Assembly: GCF_020171365.1 (NCBI RefSeq)
Contig: NZ_JAIUZO010000002.1
Span: 1,240,001 to 1,304,000 of the forward strand
Direction of reading: 5' to 3'
DNA length: 64,000 nucleotides
DNA from: Qipengyuania gaetbuli
GTDB lineage: Bacteria; Pseudomonadota; Alphaproteobacteria; Sphingomonadales; Sphingomonadaceae
Below, piece after piece: positions 28,089 through 35,617 of the stretch. A model generated the notes under the pieces. The model made no database searches. It worked only from the letters and a program-made list of their open reading frames with translations, and was not told the origin of the DNA. Positions within the stretch are counted from its first letter, which is position 1; the number at the start of each line of letters is the position of its first letter. Made by a program: the position numbers and the translations under genes.

Positions 28089-29302
28089 CCGAAGATCCTC
28101 CGGGTCCTTTCGATGCCGCGCATCAGGGCGGCGATGTCGTTTTCGTCACTGTAGAGGCCGAAGCTGGCGCGGGCCGTGGCCGGGACGCCCAGATGCTCCA
28201 TCAGCGGCTGCGCGCAGTGGTGGCCTGCGCGGATCGCCACGTTTTCCTCGTCCAATATGGTGCCGAGATCGTGCGGATGCACCCCCTCGAGCGCGAAGCT
28301 GACGATGCCGGCGCTTTCCTCCGGCCCGAACAGCGTCACGGCATTGGTGCGGCGCAGTTCCTCGCGCAGCTGCGCGGCGAGCGCGCTTTCGTGCGCGAAC
28401 AGCGCGTCCGGCCCGATCGCATCGACGTAGTCGATGGCCGCGTGGAGCGCGACGGCCTCGGTAATCATCGGCGTGCCCGCCTCGAACCGCTGCGGGGGCG
28501 GGGCATAGGTCGTGCCCTCGAAGCTCACCTTCTCGATCATCGCGCCGCCGCCCTGGTAGGGGGGCATGGCATCGAGGATGTCCTCGCGCGCCCAGAGCAC
28601 ACCGATACCGGTCGGCCCGTAGAGCTTGTGGCCGGAGAAGGCGTAGAAGTCGCAATCGAGCGCGGCCATGTCGAGCGTCATGCGCGGCGCGGCCTGGCAC
28701 CCGTCGAGCAGGATTTTCGCGCCGACCGAATGGGCAAGGTCTGCAGCCGCGCGCGCGTCCAGCACGCTGCCGAGCACATTGGAAACATGGGCGAGCGACA
28801 CCAGCTTCGTGCGCGGGGTCAGCATGGCCTCGAGCGCGCCGAGGTCGATCCGGTGATCCTCGGTCAGCGGGCAGACGTCGATCTGCGCGCCGGTGCGTTC
28901 GGCGACCATCTGCCAGGGCACGATGTTCGAATGGTGTTCGAGCGTGGACAGCACGATACGGTCGCCTGCGGTGAGGCGCGTCATGCCCCAGCTCGATGCG
29001 ACGAGGTTGATCGCCTCGGTCGCGCCGCGCACGAACACGATCTCGTTATCGGACGCTGCGCCGATGAACTGCGCAACGCGCCTGCGGGCGGCCTCGTAGG
29101 CCAGCGTCATGTGCGCGCTGCGGCCATAGACGCCGCGGTGCACGGTTGCGTAATCGCGGCCCAGCGCGCGGCTCATCGCGTCGATCACCGCCTGCGGCTT
29201 TTGCGCGGTCGCGGCGGTGTCAAGATAGTGCCACGGCGCGCCGTCGCTCGTCAGCAGGCCGGGAAAGTCCGTCTTGCGGGAAAGGGTCGCCACCTCGCTC
29301 AC
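28085..29302 (-). CDS. sufS: SufS cysteine desulfurase
   Basis: A 405-residue PLP enzyme of the SufS (group II) desulfurase class, which takes sulfur from cysteine for Fe-S assembly. Visible are the N-terminal YLDTAATAQKPQAVIDAM, the PLP lysine in FSGHKLYGPTGIG, and the sulfur-accepting Cys in RAGHHCAQPLMEHLG. The GTG at 29302 overlaps the sufD stop (GTGA) and gives the usual length; the longer open frame upstream lies in sufD and is rejected. No sufE or sufU partner is visible in this operon. Confidence 0.96.
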   Translation of the reverse strand: MSEVATLSRKTDFPGLLTSDGAPWHYLDTAATAQKPQAVIDAMSRALGRDYATVHRGVYGRSAHMTLAYEAARRRVAQFIGAASDNEIVFVRGATEAINLVASSWGMTRLTAGDRIVLSTLEHHSNIVPWQMVAERTGAQIDVCPLTEDHRIDLGALEAMLTPRTKLVSLAHVSNVLGSVLDARAAADLAHSVGAKILLDGCQAAPRMTLDMAALDCDFYAFSGHKLYGPTGIGVLWAREDILDAMPPYQGGGAMIEKVSFEGTTYAPPPQRFEAGTPMITEAVALHAAIDYVDAIGPDALFAHESALAAQLREELRRTNAVTLFGPEESAGIVSFALEGVHPHDLGTILDEENVAIRAGHHCAQPLMEHLGVPATARASFGLYSDENDIAALMRGIERTRRIFG

Positions 29303-30060
29303 AGGTGCTTGTCCAGCTTGTCCAGCGCGACCTGCAACAGGCGCTCGTGCTCCGCCTCGTCGTCCAGCGCCACCAGCGCATCGCCGATGAAGGCCTGCAC
29401 CAGCAGGCGGCGCGAGAGTTCGGGCGAAAGGCCGCGCGCAGCCATGTAGAAGCGCGCGTTCTCGTCCATCTGGCCGACGCTGGCGCCATGGGCGCACTTC
29501 ACGTCGTCGGCAAAGATTTCCAGCTGCGGCACGGCATTCACGCTCGCGCCCTTTTCCAGCAGCAGGCCCTTGAAGCTCTGCGCGGCATCGGTCTTCTGCG
29601 CGTGGCGCACGACCTCGATATTGCCGAGGAAATTGCCCGTGCCCTGCCCCCAGTGGACGCTGCGCACCACCTGGTTGCTGGTGGCGTTGGGCTGAGCATG
29701 GACGACGCGGGTGACGAATTCGCGCACCGTGTCGCGCCCGCCGACCGTGATGCCGCCCATTTCGAAATGCGCGCCTTCGGCCAGAGTCACTTCGACTTCC
29801 ACGCGGCCGAGATGCGCGCTGGCGATTACGCCGAACAGTTCGTAGCGCGCACCCTTGCCGATCGAGACGCGCAGCCGCGTCAGGCGCGTGCCATCGGCAT
29901 TGCCGTTCTCGTCCTCGACCACCAGCGTTTCACGAACGGTCTCGCCCGGCGCGACATTGATCGCGCGCCAATTGCCAAGGTCGATGCCGGCCAGCGCATC
30001 CGTATCGGAATAGCGCCAAGCCTCGTCCCTGCGGGTAGGTAGGATCGCAGCCTCGCTCAT
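29299..30060 (-). CDS. sufD: SufD, short form
   Basis: A 253-residue SufD, much shorter than the roughly 420-residue enterobacterial protein. The right-handed beta-helix core is present (VHAQPNATSNQVVRSVHWGQ, GNFLGNIEVVRHAQKTDA, FADDVKCAHGASVGQMDENA), while the N-terminal helical part is reduced to about 40 residues. The conserved CAHGAS with its Cys/His is kept. SufD joins SufB and SufC in the scaffold. Its start overlaps sufC by four bases. Confidence 0.93.
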   Translation of the reverse strand: MSEAAILPTRRDEAWRYSDTDALAGIDLGNWRAINVAPGETVRETLVVEDENGNADGTRLTRLRVSIGKGARYELFGVIASAHLGRVEVEVTLAEGAHFEMGGITVGGRDTVREFVTRVVHAQPNATSNQVVRSVHWGQGTGNFLGNIEVVRHAQKTDAAQSFKGLLLEKGASVNAVPQLEIFADDVKCAHGASVGQMDENARFYMAARGLSPELSRRLLVQAFIGDALVALDDEAEHERLLQVALDKLDKHL

Positions 30061-30809
30061 GCCGGCTCTGCCATCACCGCATCATAGCCTTCGTTCTCGA
30101 GGCGCAGGGCAAGCTCGGGTCCGCCGGTCTTCACGATGCGGCCCTTGCTGAGGATCGATACGCGATCGGGCTTCACCACGTCCAGCAGGCGCTGGTAGTG
30201 GGTGATCAGCAGCACCGCCTTGTCGGGCGCGCGCATGATGGCATTGATGCCTTCGCCGACCACGCGCAGCGCATCGATGTCGAGGCCGCTGTCGGTCTCG
30301 TCGAGGACGGCGAAGGCGGGATCGAGAATACCCATCTGGACCATCTCGGCGCGCTTCTTTTCGCCGCCCGAAAAGCCGACGTTCACGTTGCGCTTGAGCA
30401 TGTCCATGTCGAGGCCGAGCAGGCCGGCCTTGTCCTTGGCGAGCTTGAGGAATTCGCCGCCAGACAGGGCTTCCTCGCCGCGCGCCTTGCGCTGTGCGTT
30501 CAGCGCCTCGCGCAGGAATTGGACGTTCGACACGCCGGGGATTTCGACCGGGTACTGGAAGCCGAGAAACAGGCCGGCCGCCGCACGTTCATGAGGTTCG
30601 AGATCGAGCAAATCCTGCCCGCGGAAGGTCACGCTGCCGCCGGTCACTTCATAGCCCGGGCGTCCGCCCAGCACGTAGGACAGGGTCGACTTGCCCGCGC
30701 CGTTGGGGCCCATGATCGCATGGACCTCGCCGGCCGCCACTTCGAGGCTCAGGCCGTTGAGGATGGTCTTGCCGTCGATCTCGGCAGTGAGGTTTTCAAT
30801 CTTGAGCAT
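30057..30809 (-). CDS. sufC: SufC ATPase of the Fe-S scaffold complex
   Basis: A 250-residue ABC-type ATPase: Walker A in GPNGAGKSTLSYVLGG, signature FSGGEKKRAEM, Walker B in FAVLDETDSGLDIDAL, and the switch His in LLITHYQRLLD. SufC drives assembly on SufBCD. The ATG at 30809 lies 14 bases inside the end of the DUF559 gene, so translation of sufC is tied to that of this intruding gene. Confidence 0.97.
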   Translation of the reverse strand: MLKIENLTAEIDGKTILNGLSLEVAAGEVHAIMGPNGAGKSTLSYVLGGRPGYEVTGGSVTFRGQDLLDLEPHERAAAGLFLGFQYPVEIPGVSNVQFLREALNAQRKARGEEALSGGEFLKLAKDKAGLLGLDMDMLKRNVNVGFSGGEKKRAEMVQMGILDPAFAVLDETDSGLDIDALRVVGEGINAIMRAPDKAVLLITHYQRLLDVVKPDRVSILSKGRIVKTGGPELALRLENEGYDAVMAEPA

Positions 30810-31320
30810 TGTCTTTCCTGCTGTGACGCGGACGCGGGGTGCTGCTGCGCTGGTGTTCGCGCCGCGCAGCCTGCTTGTCGGCGATGCGGCTGCGCATGCC
30901 GAGCGTGATGCGCTGAAGCACCTCTTCCATGTTTTCGAGAATGTCTTTCGCGGCGATGCGCATCACGCGGATGCCGACCGCCTCGAGGCTCTTGTCGCGG
31001 CGCTTGGCCAGCGTTTCGTCCTGCCCCTCTTCATCGATCATGATCGCCATGCCGAGGTTGTGGCAGTTGAAATCGACGATCGCGCTGCCGACCACGGCGT
31101 GCCGCTTGAAGGTGTAGCGGCCCATGTCCGCCTTGGCGAAACGCTCGGCCAGCGCCTTGTGCGCTTCCGACGAATGCCGCCGCATCTCGCGGGCCTGCTC
31201 GTGCAGAGCATCGAGGCGCTTTTCAGAAATCTCCCACCCGCGGCCCTTCTTCTTGAGGGCCGGAGCGGTGTCGGCGGCTTCCGCGGGATCGCGAAGCTGG
31301 AGGGTCTTGCGGTCGGTCAT
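30796..31320 (-). CDS. DUF559 (Vsr/PD-(D/E)xK-fold) protein inside the suf operon
   Basis: A 174-residue protein with a DUF559-type nuclease fold: an N-terminal helical [18 protein letters not shown] segment, a conserved beta core [20 protein letters not shown], then [10 protein letters not shown] and a final [17 protein letters not shown]. Against the usual family pattern (I-E-V-D-G-x-x-H), the second acidic position reads IDEEGQD and the following His is Asp, so catalysis may be altered or lost; D in VDF is kept. It sits between sufB (ATGA overlap) and sufC (14-base overlap). No role in Fe-S assembly is known to me. Confidence 0.8.
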   Translation of the reverse strand: MTDRKTLQLRDPAEAADTAPALKKKGRGWEISEKRLDALHEQAREMRRHSSEAHKALAERFAKADMGRYTFKRHAVVGSAIVDFNCHNLGMAIMIDEEGQDETLAKRRDKSLEAVGIRVMRIAAKDILENMEEVLQRITLGMRSRIADKQAARREHQRSSTPRPRHSRKDNAQD

Positions 31321-32798
31321 CCAACGCTTCCTTCAAGCGAGATCGCCAGAAGCTTCTGCGCTTCCACGGCGAATTCCATCGGCAGTTCCTTGAGCACGTC
31401 CTTGGCGAAGCCGTTGACGATCAGCGCCACCGCCTCTTCCTCGTCCAGCCCGCGCTGCATGGCGTAGAACAGCTGGTCGTCGGAAATCTTGCTGGTGGTC
31501 GCCTCGTGCTCGATCTGGGCGCTGGGGTTCTTCACCTCGATGTAGGGCACGGTGTGCGCGCCGCACTGGTCCCCCAGCAGCAGGCTGTCGCACTGGGTGA
31601 AATTGCGCACGCCATCGGCATTGGCCGCCACCGCGACCCGGCCGCGATAGGTATTGTTCGATTTGCCCGCCGAAATGCCCTTGGAAATGATGGTTGAACG
31701 ACTTCCACGCCCGTTGTGGATCATCTTCGTGCCGGTATCGGCCTGCTGGTAATTGTTCGTCACTGCGACCGAGTAGAATTCGCCCACGCTGTCTTCGCCG
31801 TTGAGCACGCAGCTGGGATACTTCCACGTCACCGCGCTGCCGGTCTCGACCTGCGTCCAGCTGATCTTGGAGCGTGCGCCCTGGCACAGGCCGCGCTTGG
31901 TGACGAAATTGTAGATCCCGCCCTTGCCGTTCTCGTCGCCCGGATACCAGTTCTGGACGGTCGAGTACTTGATCTCCGCATCTTCGAGCGCGACCAGTTC
32001 GACCACGGCTGCGTGGAGCTGGTTCTCGTCACGCATCGGCGCGGTGCAGCCTTCCAGATAGCTGACGTAGCTGCCCTTTTCGGCGATGATCAGCGTGCGT
32101 TCGAACTGGCCGGTATTCTCCGCGTTGATGCGGAAATAGGTCGACAGCTCCATCGGGCAGCGCACGCCTTCGGGGATGTAGACGAAGGTGCCATCCGAAA
32201 AGACCGCGCAATTGAGCGTGGCGAAGAAGTTGTCCTTCTGCGGCACGACCTTGCCGAGCCACTTTTTCACCAGCTCCGGATATTCGCGGATCGCCTCGCT
32301 GATCGAGAGGAAGATGACGCCCGCCTTCTTCAACTCCTCGCGGAAGGTGGTGGCGACGGACACGCTGTCGAACACGGCATCGACCGCGACCTTGCGCGCG
32401 CCTTCGACCCCGGCGAGCACTTCCTGCTCCGCCACGGGAATGCCGAGCTTGTCGTAGACCGCCTTGATCTCGGGATCGAGCTCGTCGAGGCTGGCGAGCT
32501 TTTCCTTCTTCTTGGGCGCAGCGTAGTAATAGGCGTCCTGGTAATCGATCGCCGGATAGCCGAGCTTGGCCCAGTCCGGCTCTTCCATAGTCTGCCACAG
32601 GCGAAAGGCCTTGAGGCGCCATTCGAGCATCCATTCCGGCTCGTTCTTCTTGGCCGAAATGAAGCGGACCGTGTCTTCGGTGAGGCCCTTTTCGGCGAAT
32701 TCGGTCTCGATGTCCGCCGACCAGCCATGCTCGTACTCGGCCGCCTTGGCAGCAGCTTCGCGGGCCTCGCGGTCCTGGATGTCTACGTCTTCGCTCAC
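31317..32798 (-). CDS. sufB: SufB scaffold protein
   Basis: A 493-residue SufB, the core scaffold on which the SufBCD complex builds clusters. Characteristic segments are [59 protein letters not shown] and [20 protein letters not shown]. The GTG at 32798 overlaps the regulator stop (GTGA); the longer open frame lies in that gene. Length matches the family. Confidence 0.96.
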   Translation of the reverse strand: MSEDVDIQDREAREAAAKAAEYEHGWSADIETEFAEKGLTEDTVRFISAKKNEPEWMLEWRLKAFRLWQTMEEPDWAKLGYPAIDYQDAYYYAAPKKKEKLASLDELDPEIKAVYDKLGIPVAEQEVLAGVEGARKVAVDAVFDSVSVATTFREELKKAGVIFLSISEAIREYPELVKKWLGKVVPQKDNFFATLNCAVFSDGTFVYIPEGVRCPMELSTYFRINAENTGQFERTLIIAEKGSYVSYLEGCTAPMRDENQLHAAVVELVALEDAEIKYSTVQNWYPGDENGKGGIYNFVTKRGLCQGARSKISWTQVETGSAVTWKYPSCVLNGEDSVGEFYSVAVTNNYQQADTGTKMIHNGRGSRSTIISKGISAGKSNNTYRGRVAVAANADGVRNFTQCDSLLLGDQCGAHTVPYIEVKNPSAQIEHEATTSKISDDQLFYAMQRGLDEEEAVALIVNGFAKDVLKELPMEFAVEAQKLLAISLEGSVG

Positions 32799-33205
32799 GC
32801 GATTTCCTTTTCCTGCGCCAGCTGCACCAGGCTGATATTCGCCAGGGCGCCGCGCAAAGCTTCGTTCACCAGCGGCCAGTGGGGCCGCACGCGGCATTCG
32901 TGATCGACCGAGCAATCGGTCCCTTCGACACAGGCCGTCAGCGCAATCGGACCTTCGACTGCCTCGACGATATCGGCGAGGCTGATCGCGGCTGCCGGAC
33001 GGGCCAGCTGCAAGCCGCCGCCGGCCCCGCGCACCGACCGCAGCAGTCCTGCGCCGACCAGCTTGCTGACCAGCTTCTGCACCGTCGGGGCGGGCAGGCC
33101 GGTTTCAGCGGCGAGTTCGGACGCACTGACCCTGCCCCCGCCGCAATGGCGGGCTGCCTGGCTCATCGTGACGACAGCGTAATCTGCAAGGTTCGAAAGG
33201 CGCAT
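32795..33205 (-). CDS. Rrf2 family regulator of the suf operon
   Basis: A 136-residue Rrf2/IscR-like transcription factor, closest to the 'SUF system Fe-S cluster assembly regulator' group. The HTH is in the first 60 residues ([35 protein letters not shown]). Three Cys residues, C92, C98 and C104 ([13 protein letters not shown]), match the Fe-S cluster ligands of this family. It probably senses cluster status and represses or activates its own operon, of which it is the first gene. An inverted repeat just upstream is a candidate operator. Confidence 0.92.
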   Translation of the reverse strand: MRLSNLADYAVVTMSQAARHCGGGRVSASELAAETGLPAPTVQKLVSKLVGAGLLRSVRGAGGGLQLARPAAAISLADIVEAVEGPIALTACVEGTDCSVDHECRVRPHWPLVNEALRGALANISLVQLAQEKEIA

Positions 33206-33211
33206 GGTCTA

Positions 33212-33234
33212 AATCGGACGAATCCGCTCCGATT
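33212..33234. promoter_or_regulatory. Candidate operator of the suf operon
   Basis: AATCGGA (33212-33218) and TCCGATT (33228-33234) form a perfect 7-bp inverted repeat with a 9-base spacer, ending six bases before the regulator's start codon. The spacer contains a nested CGGA/TCCG pair. The position, over the ribosome site and the probable promoter, fits autoregulation. I do not know the binding consensus for this regulator group. Confidence 0.4.
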
Positions 33235-33304
33235 AGCCACGTATGAGCGCAAACCCGCGGTTTCAACGGATTTCCGCTTGTTGCGAGTCGTTAGCAGTTA
33301 GCGC

Positions 33305-34222
33305 CTAAACAGGTTTGCGGCCGAGCTGCCGGTCCTCGCTTCCGCCGAACAGGTCGACCGAGGAATAACCGTCGGGACCGAGCATGTCGCGAACCGGGGT
33401 CCCGTCGCTCTTCTCGATGCGCCGCGGGGTTTTCCCGGTAAAGGCGCGGATTTCCTTGATCATATGCGCCTGGTCGTAAAACGCGTCGCGGATCTCGGCC
33501 TCGATCTCGAGCGGGAGTTCGGGCAGCGAGAGCAGGGTCGCCGCGCGAACCGCGCGATAGCGCCGGATCAGGCGGACGGGCGGCTGGCCGAAGAAACGCG
33601 TCACCAGCCGCTGCACCTGCCGTTCAGAATAGGGCAGCTTGTCTTGCAGCACCTCGATGTCCGGCTTGAAGGATGAGGACAGCCATTCCAGCGTCGTGTC
33701 GATCACCTGGACGTGGCGGACCGGCAGCTCGCTCAGCCCGTCGCGTACCACCGCCGCCATCGCGTCCAGTGCCCCACGCTCGTCGAGTTCTCCGCTGCGC
33801 AGGGCATCGGGCAGCGCGGCGAGGCGCGCCAGCAGGTCGGGCGACATGGCCGTTGCCGGATCGAGGAAAGCGTCGTGGTTTTCGTTGACCGGCAGCCCCG
33901 TGAACGCCGCCCAGCCGCGGAAGTTGAGCGACACGCCGAGCATCAGCATCGGACCATAGATCTTGAAGGGGCGCGCTTTAACCAGCGGACCCATCAGCGT
34001 GACTTCTGAAGTCCGGCCGACCACATCCTTGTCGAAAGGCATATCGGCATACCCGCTCGGCACGACGGCCAGCTGTCCCGAATAGGCAGGCAGCCAGTCC
34101 TCGTATCCGGCCTCCGAGGCACGGAAAATATACAGCGAATTGCAATAAGGCCTTAGGTCAGCCGGCGCTTCGATGAACTCGAAGCTGAAGGGCAGCCCGC
34201 CTTGTTCTTCGATCTTGCCCAA
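33305..34222 (-). CDS. AraC family transcriptional regulator
   Basis: A 305-residue protein. Residues 1-190 form a sensor-like domain of unknown ligand; the AraC HTH spans about 195-275 (EVLQDKLPYSERQVQRLVTRFFG, then FYDQAHMIKEIRAFTGKTPRRI). DQAHMIKEIRAF-x-GKTP is the typical second-helix block. It differs from the AraC protein at 13824. Its upstream region contains the strong terminator at 34356, which could attenuate transcripts reading toward it. No target is evident. Confidence 0.88.
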   Translation of the reverse strand: MGKIEEQGGLPFSFEFIEAPADLRPYCNSLYIFRASEAGYEDWLPAYSGQLAVVPSGYADMPFDKDVVGRTSEVTLMGPLVKARPFKIYGPMLMLGVSLNFRGWAAFTGLPVNENHDAFLDPATAMSPDLLARLAALPDALRSGELDERGALDAMAAVVRDGLSELPVRHVQVIDTTLEWLSSSFKPDIEVLQDKLPYSERQVQRLVTRFFGQPPVRLIRRYRAVRAATLLSLPELPLEIEAEIRDAFYDQAHMIKEIRAFTGKTPRRIEKSDGTPVRDMLGPDGYSSVDLFGGSEDRQLGRKPV

Positions 34223-34355
34223 TTAGGTCCCCGCGCCCGCGTTTCCTCACGAAACACCCGATTCTGTAGACCGCGGGACTGCAAGTGGCAATTCTGCTGT
34301 CACACTTGGTTTGGTGCGACGGGATCCGCGAAGGGGCGCAACTTCGTGCGCCATG

Positions 34356-34385
34356 AAAAAAAGGGCGGCTCGTGAAGAGCCGCCC
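34356..34385 (-). terminator. Strong intrinsic terminator, minus strand
   Basis: GGGCGGCTC (34363-34371) and GAGCCGCCC (34377-34385) form a perfect 9-bp stem with a GTGAA loop. On the minus strand it is followed by seven T (A-run at 34356-34362). On the plus strand there is no T-run, so direction is clear. Confidence 0.85.
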
Positions 34386-34460
34386 TCTATAGTTGAGAAC
34401 TCGTTGCAAAGCTGCTCCGAGCCCTTCGGGTCGCAGGTGTTAGATACGACGAGTCGGGCA
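34356..34460 (-). ncRNA. Possible small RNA or leader transcript, terminator-defined
   Basis: A strong intrinsic terminator points leftward at 34356-34385, but no gene on the minus strand lies to its right. A -10-like TACAAT (minus strand, 34468-34473) would give a start near 34460 and an RNA of about 100 bases. The -35 is not convincing. The RNA could act in trans, or be the attenuated leader of the AraC-type gene that starts at 34222. No known RNA family is recognised. Confidence 0.3.
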
Positions 34461-34577
34461 AATTTTGATTGTATGCATGCGACACACCCGCCTCTTACCC
34501 TTCATTTTGGCGGAAATTTACAAAGTGAAGCAGGCCCTGCTCGACACCGAAACCGTGCTGGGCCATATCGCCGCGCC

Positions 34578-35606
34578 ATGCTGTTCGACCTTGCCCGGCC
34601 CGCCCTCTTCGCCCTCGACCCGGAGCGCGCTCACCGCCTTACGGTAGCCGCGCTGAAGGTCTCGCCGGTGCGCGCTGCAGGCAAGGCAGGTACGCTGGCC
34701 ACAAGCGTCGCGGGTATCGACTTTCCCAACCCGCTGGGCATGGCGGCGGGTTTCGACAAAGATGCCGAAGTACCCGACCAACTGCTTGGGCTCGGTTTCG
34801 GTTTCGCCGAGGTCGGCTCGATTACCCCGCGCCCGCAGGCCGGCAATCCCAGGCCCCGGCTCTTCCGCCTCGTGGAAGACCGCGCGGTCATCAACCGGAT
34901 GGGGTTCAACAATGGCGGGGCACAGGCAGCTCTCGCCCGGCTGGAGGCTCGCAAGGGACGCCCCGGCGTGCTCGGCATCAATATCGGCGCGAACAAGGAC
35001 AGCGAGGACCGGATCGCCGATTATGCCGAAATGACGCGGCTGATGTCGCCGCATGCGACCTATCTCGCCGTCAATATATCCAGCCCGAACACGCCAGGCC
35101 TGAGGGCATTGCAGGACGAGAGTGCGCTTGTTGCCCTGCTCGATGCGGTGCTCGAAGCGCGCGGGAAGGACGGGCCGCCCGTGTTCCTCAAGGTCGCACC
35201 CGATCTCGAGCCGGCGGATATCGATGCTATTTCCCGTATCGCTCTCGACAAGGCGCTGGGAGCTTTGATCGTATCGAATACCACCATTTCGCGCCCCGCG
35301 CTCCGGTCGAGCCACGCGGACGAGACGGGCGGCCTGTCGGGCGCGCCCTTGCGCGACCTTGCCCAGCAAAGGGTGACGGATTTCCGCAAGGCAACCGGCG
35401 GCCAGCTTCCGCTGGTCGGCGTCGGCGGGATTGCCAAGGCCGAAGACGCCTGGGCGCGCATCCGGGCGGGTGCCAGCCTGGTCCAGCTTTACAGCGCCAT
35501 GGTCTATGAAGGACCAGGCCTGCCCCGGCGCATCCTGCGCGGTCTTGAACGCCTTATGCGCCGCGACGGATTTTCCTCGATTGCGGAGGCGGTCGGAACC
35601 GCATAG
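34578..35606 (+). CDS. pyrD: Dihydroorotate dehydrogenase (quinone), class 2
   Basis: A 342-residue class 2 PyrD: an N-terminal amphipathic membrane-associating stretch (residues 1-45), then the FMN barrel with NPLGMAAGFDKDAEV, VINRMGFNNGGA, the catalytic-loop region YLAVNISSPNTPGLR, and LPLVGVGGIAKAEDAW. It oxidises dihydroorotate to orotate with ubiquinone in pyrimidine synthesis. The ATG at 34578 is chosen; the open frame upstream has no protein-like character. It lies 11 bases before ggt. Confidence 0.95.
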   Translation: MLFDLARPALFALDPERAHRLTVAALKVSPVRAAGKAGTLATSVAGIDFPNPLGMAAGFDKDAEVPDQLLGLGFGFAEVGSITPRPQAGNPRPRLFRLVEDRAVINRMGFNNGGAQAALARLEARKGRPGVLGINIGANKDSEDRIADYAEMTRLMSPHATYLAVNISSPNTPGLRALQDESALVALLDAVLEARGKDGPPVFLKVAPDLEPADIDAISRIALDKALGALIVSNTTISRPALRSSHADETGGLSGAPLRDLAQQRVTDFRKATGGQLPLVGVGGIAKAEDAWARIRAGASLVQLYSAMVYEGPGLPRRILRGLERLMRRDGFSSIAEAVGTA

Positions 35607-35617
35607 CGTCCCGCGCC

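Larger units (their letters stand above)
34223..34577. other. Intergenic region between araC-type gene and pyrD
   Basis: This 355-base stretch is AT-richer than its surroundings. It holds a strong minus-strand terminator (34356-34385) and a candidate small-RNA region to its right, and must also carry promoters for the AraC-type gene (minus) and pyrD (plus). A stable CCCTTCGGG loop occurs near 34421-34429. No convincing protein-coding gene is present; a 21-codon minus frame at 34440-34505 lacks a ribosome site. Confidence 0.6.

Noticed and set aside
34440..34505. 21-codon minus-strand frame (basic peptide) in the gap upstream of pyrD
   Set aside because: There is no Shine-Dalgarno and the peptide is too short to judge. 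The terminator to its left is better explained by an RNA or a leader.
34465..34647. 60-codon plus frame overlapping the pyrD start
   Set aside because: It overlaps pyrD out of frame and has no ribosome site.
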